A DNA stretch of 64,000 nucleotides, taken from the NCBI GenBank assembly GCA_015179125.1, contig WHVA01000042.1, positions 248,001 to 312,000 on the forward strand, in the 5' to 3' direction. Source of the stretch: Gautieria morchelliformis (taxonomy: Eukaryota > Basidiomycota > Agaricomycetes > Gomphales > Gomphaceae). The notes under the pieces are model-generated. The model was given only the letters and a program-made list of their open reading frames with translations. It was not told the origin of the DNA and did not search any database. The translations under genes and the position numbers were made by a program. Every line of letters starts with the position of its first letter. Within the stretch, counting starts at the first letter, position 1. Positions 62,265 to 64,000 of this stretch are shown piece by piece.

Positions 62265-62367
62265 AGAACGTAGCGGACATATTTACAAAGGGACTAGACT
62301 TACACCAACATAGGTATTTATTAGGGAAATTAGGATTTTGCAGAAGGGACTTCTCGCTGAGGGGGAG
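62265..62367 (+). pseudogene. Copia-3 RNase H end
   Basis: Resumes after gypsy-6 (AGAAC duplication) as VADIFTKGLDLHQHRYLLGK, the C-terminal motif of copia polyproteins, and ends at the polypurine tract GAGGGGGAG before the LTR. Confidence 0.85.
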
Positions 62368-62590
62368 TGTTAGTAATTGGGACGATGATACGGCCGAGGC
62401 AGAGCCGGCACGCACTTAGCCGGAAGTTCGAGAACGCTCTCGACTCTGGGATGCTGGTGCACCGGCACGGCATCGGCACAGCATCAGCTCGAAGGATTGG
62501 TAACATAGGAGCATCATATTTAGTATATAAGGACAGACGATCTTGTGTAGATCGTAGAATAACAATTTATTATTACTCCTTCGTTCCACA
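62368..62590 (+). repeat. Copia-3 3' LTR
   Basis: 223 bp, TGTTAGTAATTGGG to TTCGTTCCACA. TATATAAGGA at about 62522-62531 is a likely TATA box. It adjoins repeat Y copy 2, into which copia-3 seems to have inserted. Confidence 0.75.
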
Positions 62591-63290
62591 TTAATGAGGT
62601 TAATTCTGTCAGTTTCTGCATGCTTCTTGCGCACTTCTTCTGAGCTTCTCATTGCTCCCGCTCCTTTCCGCACGCCACCGCGATGTCGCGAGCTCCTGAC
62701 AGCCTTGCCAACCGCGCCCGGCCCCGAGATCGCAGGATGACGCACCGTGCGGAGCTCGTGCTCCGGCCGGTTGGTGGCGCATTTGGGGAGGCTTGCTGTT
62801 GGTGGCGGGGGTGGCGCTGGAGGGGGGCGGTTTAAAAACATATCCTGGCAATGCCTCTATTTACGGACATGGAAGGATGGAGCTGCTGAGGACAGCTTCG
62901 ATGAAGGGTTGTGAGTAGCACGTGTCTGGTGTATTCCGACGCACCTATTTCTCAGTCATGCCAGTCAGCTGTTCAGGGTGACATCGCCAGTACGTTCGGT
63001 AGTCAGACCTGGACAAGCACGAGCGCAAGTGCCTCCCGGTATGAGTCAGACAAGCAACTCGGGAAGCATCGCCGCTCGCATGAATCCCATTGTCCACATT
63101 ATGCAGGCCTCAGAGCCTGATGGCGGTTGTGTCGGACCATGTGGTGAACTGTAGGTGTCTGTAAGAAGCTTGGTGCATCATTGATATTCGAGCACATGGT
63201 CGATATTGCTTCTGGATCTACATTCCTGAGATACAGAACCCAGGTGCACTACTGTATCAAAGCTCACAATGCCAAGCCAACCACGTGGAT
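62591..63290 (+). repeat. Repeat Y copy 2
   Basis: 62591-62965 is the reverse complement of 35543-36000 and 62965-63290 matches the minus strand of 33717-34119. Here the two parts are joined without the TIR element, so this is the unfilled site. No complete gene seen; frames differ from those of copy 1. Confidence 0.65.
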
Positions 63291-64000
63291 CAGGGGAGTT
63301 ATACACGGTTCACAGGGGTTAGCGCCGCGTGGTGCTAAACGGTGGTAATCGCCGGTGCACAGCGCTGGCCACCAGTGTGCACCACCACGGGTTGGTACCC
63401 GGCCATGCTGACTGATGCTGTCCACAGCCAACCTGTACCTCACGGCCTCGAACACCAACGCAGGGCAGACACGCAACATGTGGCCAGTGGTGAGTACTAC
63501 CCACCGCTGATAAACAGCGGATATCGCTGATTAACAGTACATGTCCCCGTTCCATCATGCCTCGCAGGGGGAAACGATCCACGCCAGGGAATCCGGCGGT
63601 GGCACCCAGGAAAGCTCAGACCACTGCAGGAAGAAAGGCACTTGTCATCAGTTCCGGAGGGACTGATAACAAGTGTCGAAACCATTGCGGACCAGTGCTC
63701 GGATACTGGTCCGCAGTGGCTTCAACGAAGCTGCGGCGAAGTTGGAAGACGCACACTGATGTGCAGTAAACAAAATGACTTTAAGTACAATTGGCACTGC
63801 TCATCAGTGTCCAATCACTGCTTAGAAGTTCAAATTATCAATATATAAGTCACTGGTATCAAGTGCTAGTATACACTGCTGTAGGAGCTGAAAAAAGGAC
63901 ACGGTCCGGACGGCGGGAACAAGGGCAAAGTTCGGTTGTACTCGAGGTAGCGAAAGGCACGAAGCAGAAGGTAGGACGTCGGGTACGCAGCCAAACACTG
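63291..64000. other. Unassigned right end of the window
   Basis: No gene or known repeat. A hairpin with 15-bp arms (one mismatch) lies at 63682-63696 and 63705-63719, with an 8-nt loop. CAGCGG/GATAAACAGCGG words occur near 63505-63530. A 70-aa frame from 63557 is not recognised. Confidence 0.35.

Noticed and set aside
1..64000. tRNA, rRNA or other structured RNA genes
   Set aside because: I looked for tRNA box A/B patterns near the primer-binding sites and in the spacers and found none convincing; a covariance-model scan was not possible.

Overview
The window looks like a piece of an Agaricomycete (mushroom-forming basidiomycete) genome. The evidence is short 41-65 bp spliceosomal introns, chromodomain Ty3/gypsy elements, Tad1-like LINEs with an RNase H domain, a FunK1-type kinase fragment and two tandem divergent G-alpha genes. 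There are no bacterial features. Most of the 64 kb is nested transposable elements; only a few stretches look like host DNA.

Layout. 1-1900: 3' end of a LINE with a poly(A) tail, inserted in the LTR of a decayed minus-strand gypsy element (gypsy-1, 1901-4955). 4956-5160: an LTR joined to a copia integrase piece. 5161-14590: gag and protease remains of another gypsy element (gypsy-3), split by an intact Copia element (copia-1, 5684-10942) and by a non-coding repeat (about 13191-14219). 14942-20011: the host island, a broken G-alpha paralogue followed by an intact eight-exon G-alpha gene. 21791-32815: a minus-strand LINE (LINE-A) broken by a 1078-bp insertion, by a second LINE (LINE-B) and by a second intact Copia element (copia-2, 26585-31830). 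32851-37352: fragments of a FunK1 kinase and a short-chain dehydrogenase, and a 1.4-kb terminal-inverted-repeat element. 37971-40570: a hAT transposon containing a second hAT that carries Tup1-like WD40 gene pieces. 41150-53578: gypsy-4, with a large ORF after pol, split by gypsy-5 (44439-51824), which carries an antisense, intron-containing ORF. 53579-62590: a decayed Copia element (copia-3) into which an intact gypsy element (gypsy-6, 55749-62264) inserted. 62591-64000: a second copy of a repeat seen at 33.7-36 kb, then unassigned sequence.

Age and activity. Copia-1 and copia-2 have LTR pairs that look identical by eye, single uninterrupted 1414/1416-aa polyproteins and 5-bp target duplications, so they are very young. 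Gypsy-6 has two LTR differences by eye and open gag and pol. Gypsy-1, -3, -4, -5, copia-3 and LINE-A are decayed. LTR differences in gypsy-5 are mostly CpG transitions, as expected from methylation-driven decay.

Most notable: accessory ORFs between pol and the 3' LTR in three different gypsy elements (two sense, one antisense and spliced); a candidate -1 frameshift site joining gag and pol in gypsy-6; a Copia primer-binding site that overlaps its own start codon and matches the initiator-tRNA anticodon arm; a covarying 3' hairpin shared by two LINEs; nested hATs with captured Tup1 gene pieces; and G-alpha-like proteins in which the catalytic glutamine is glutamate. All homology calls come from reading motifs by eye; no database search was run.
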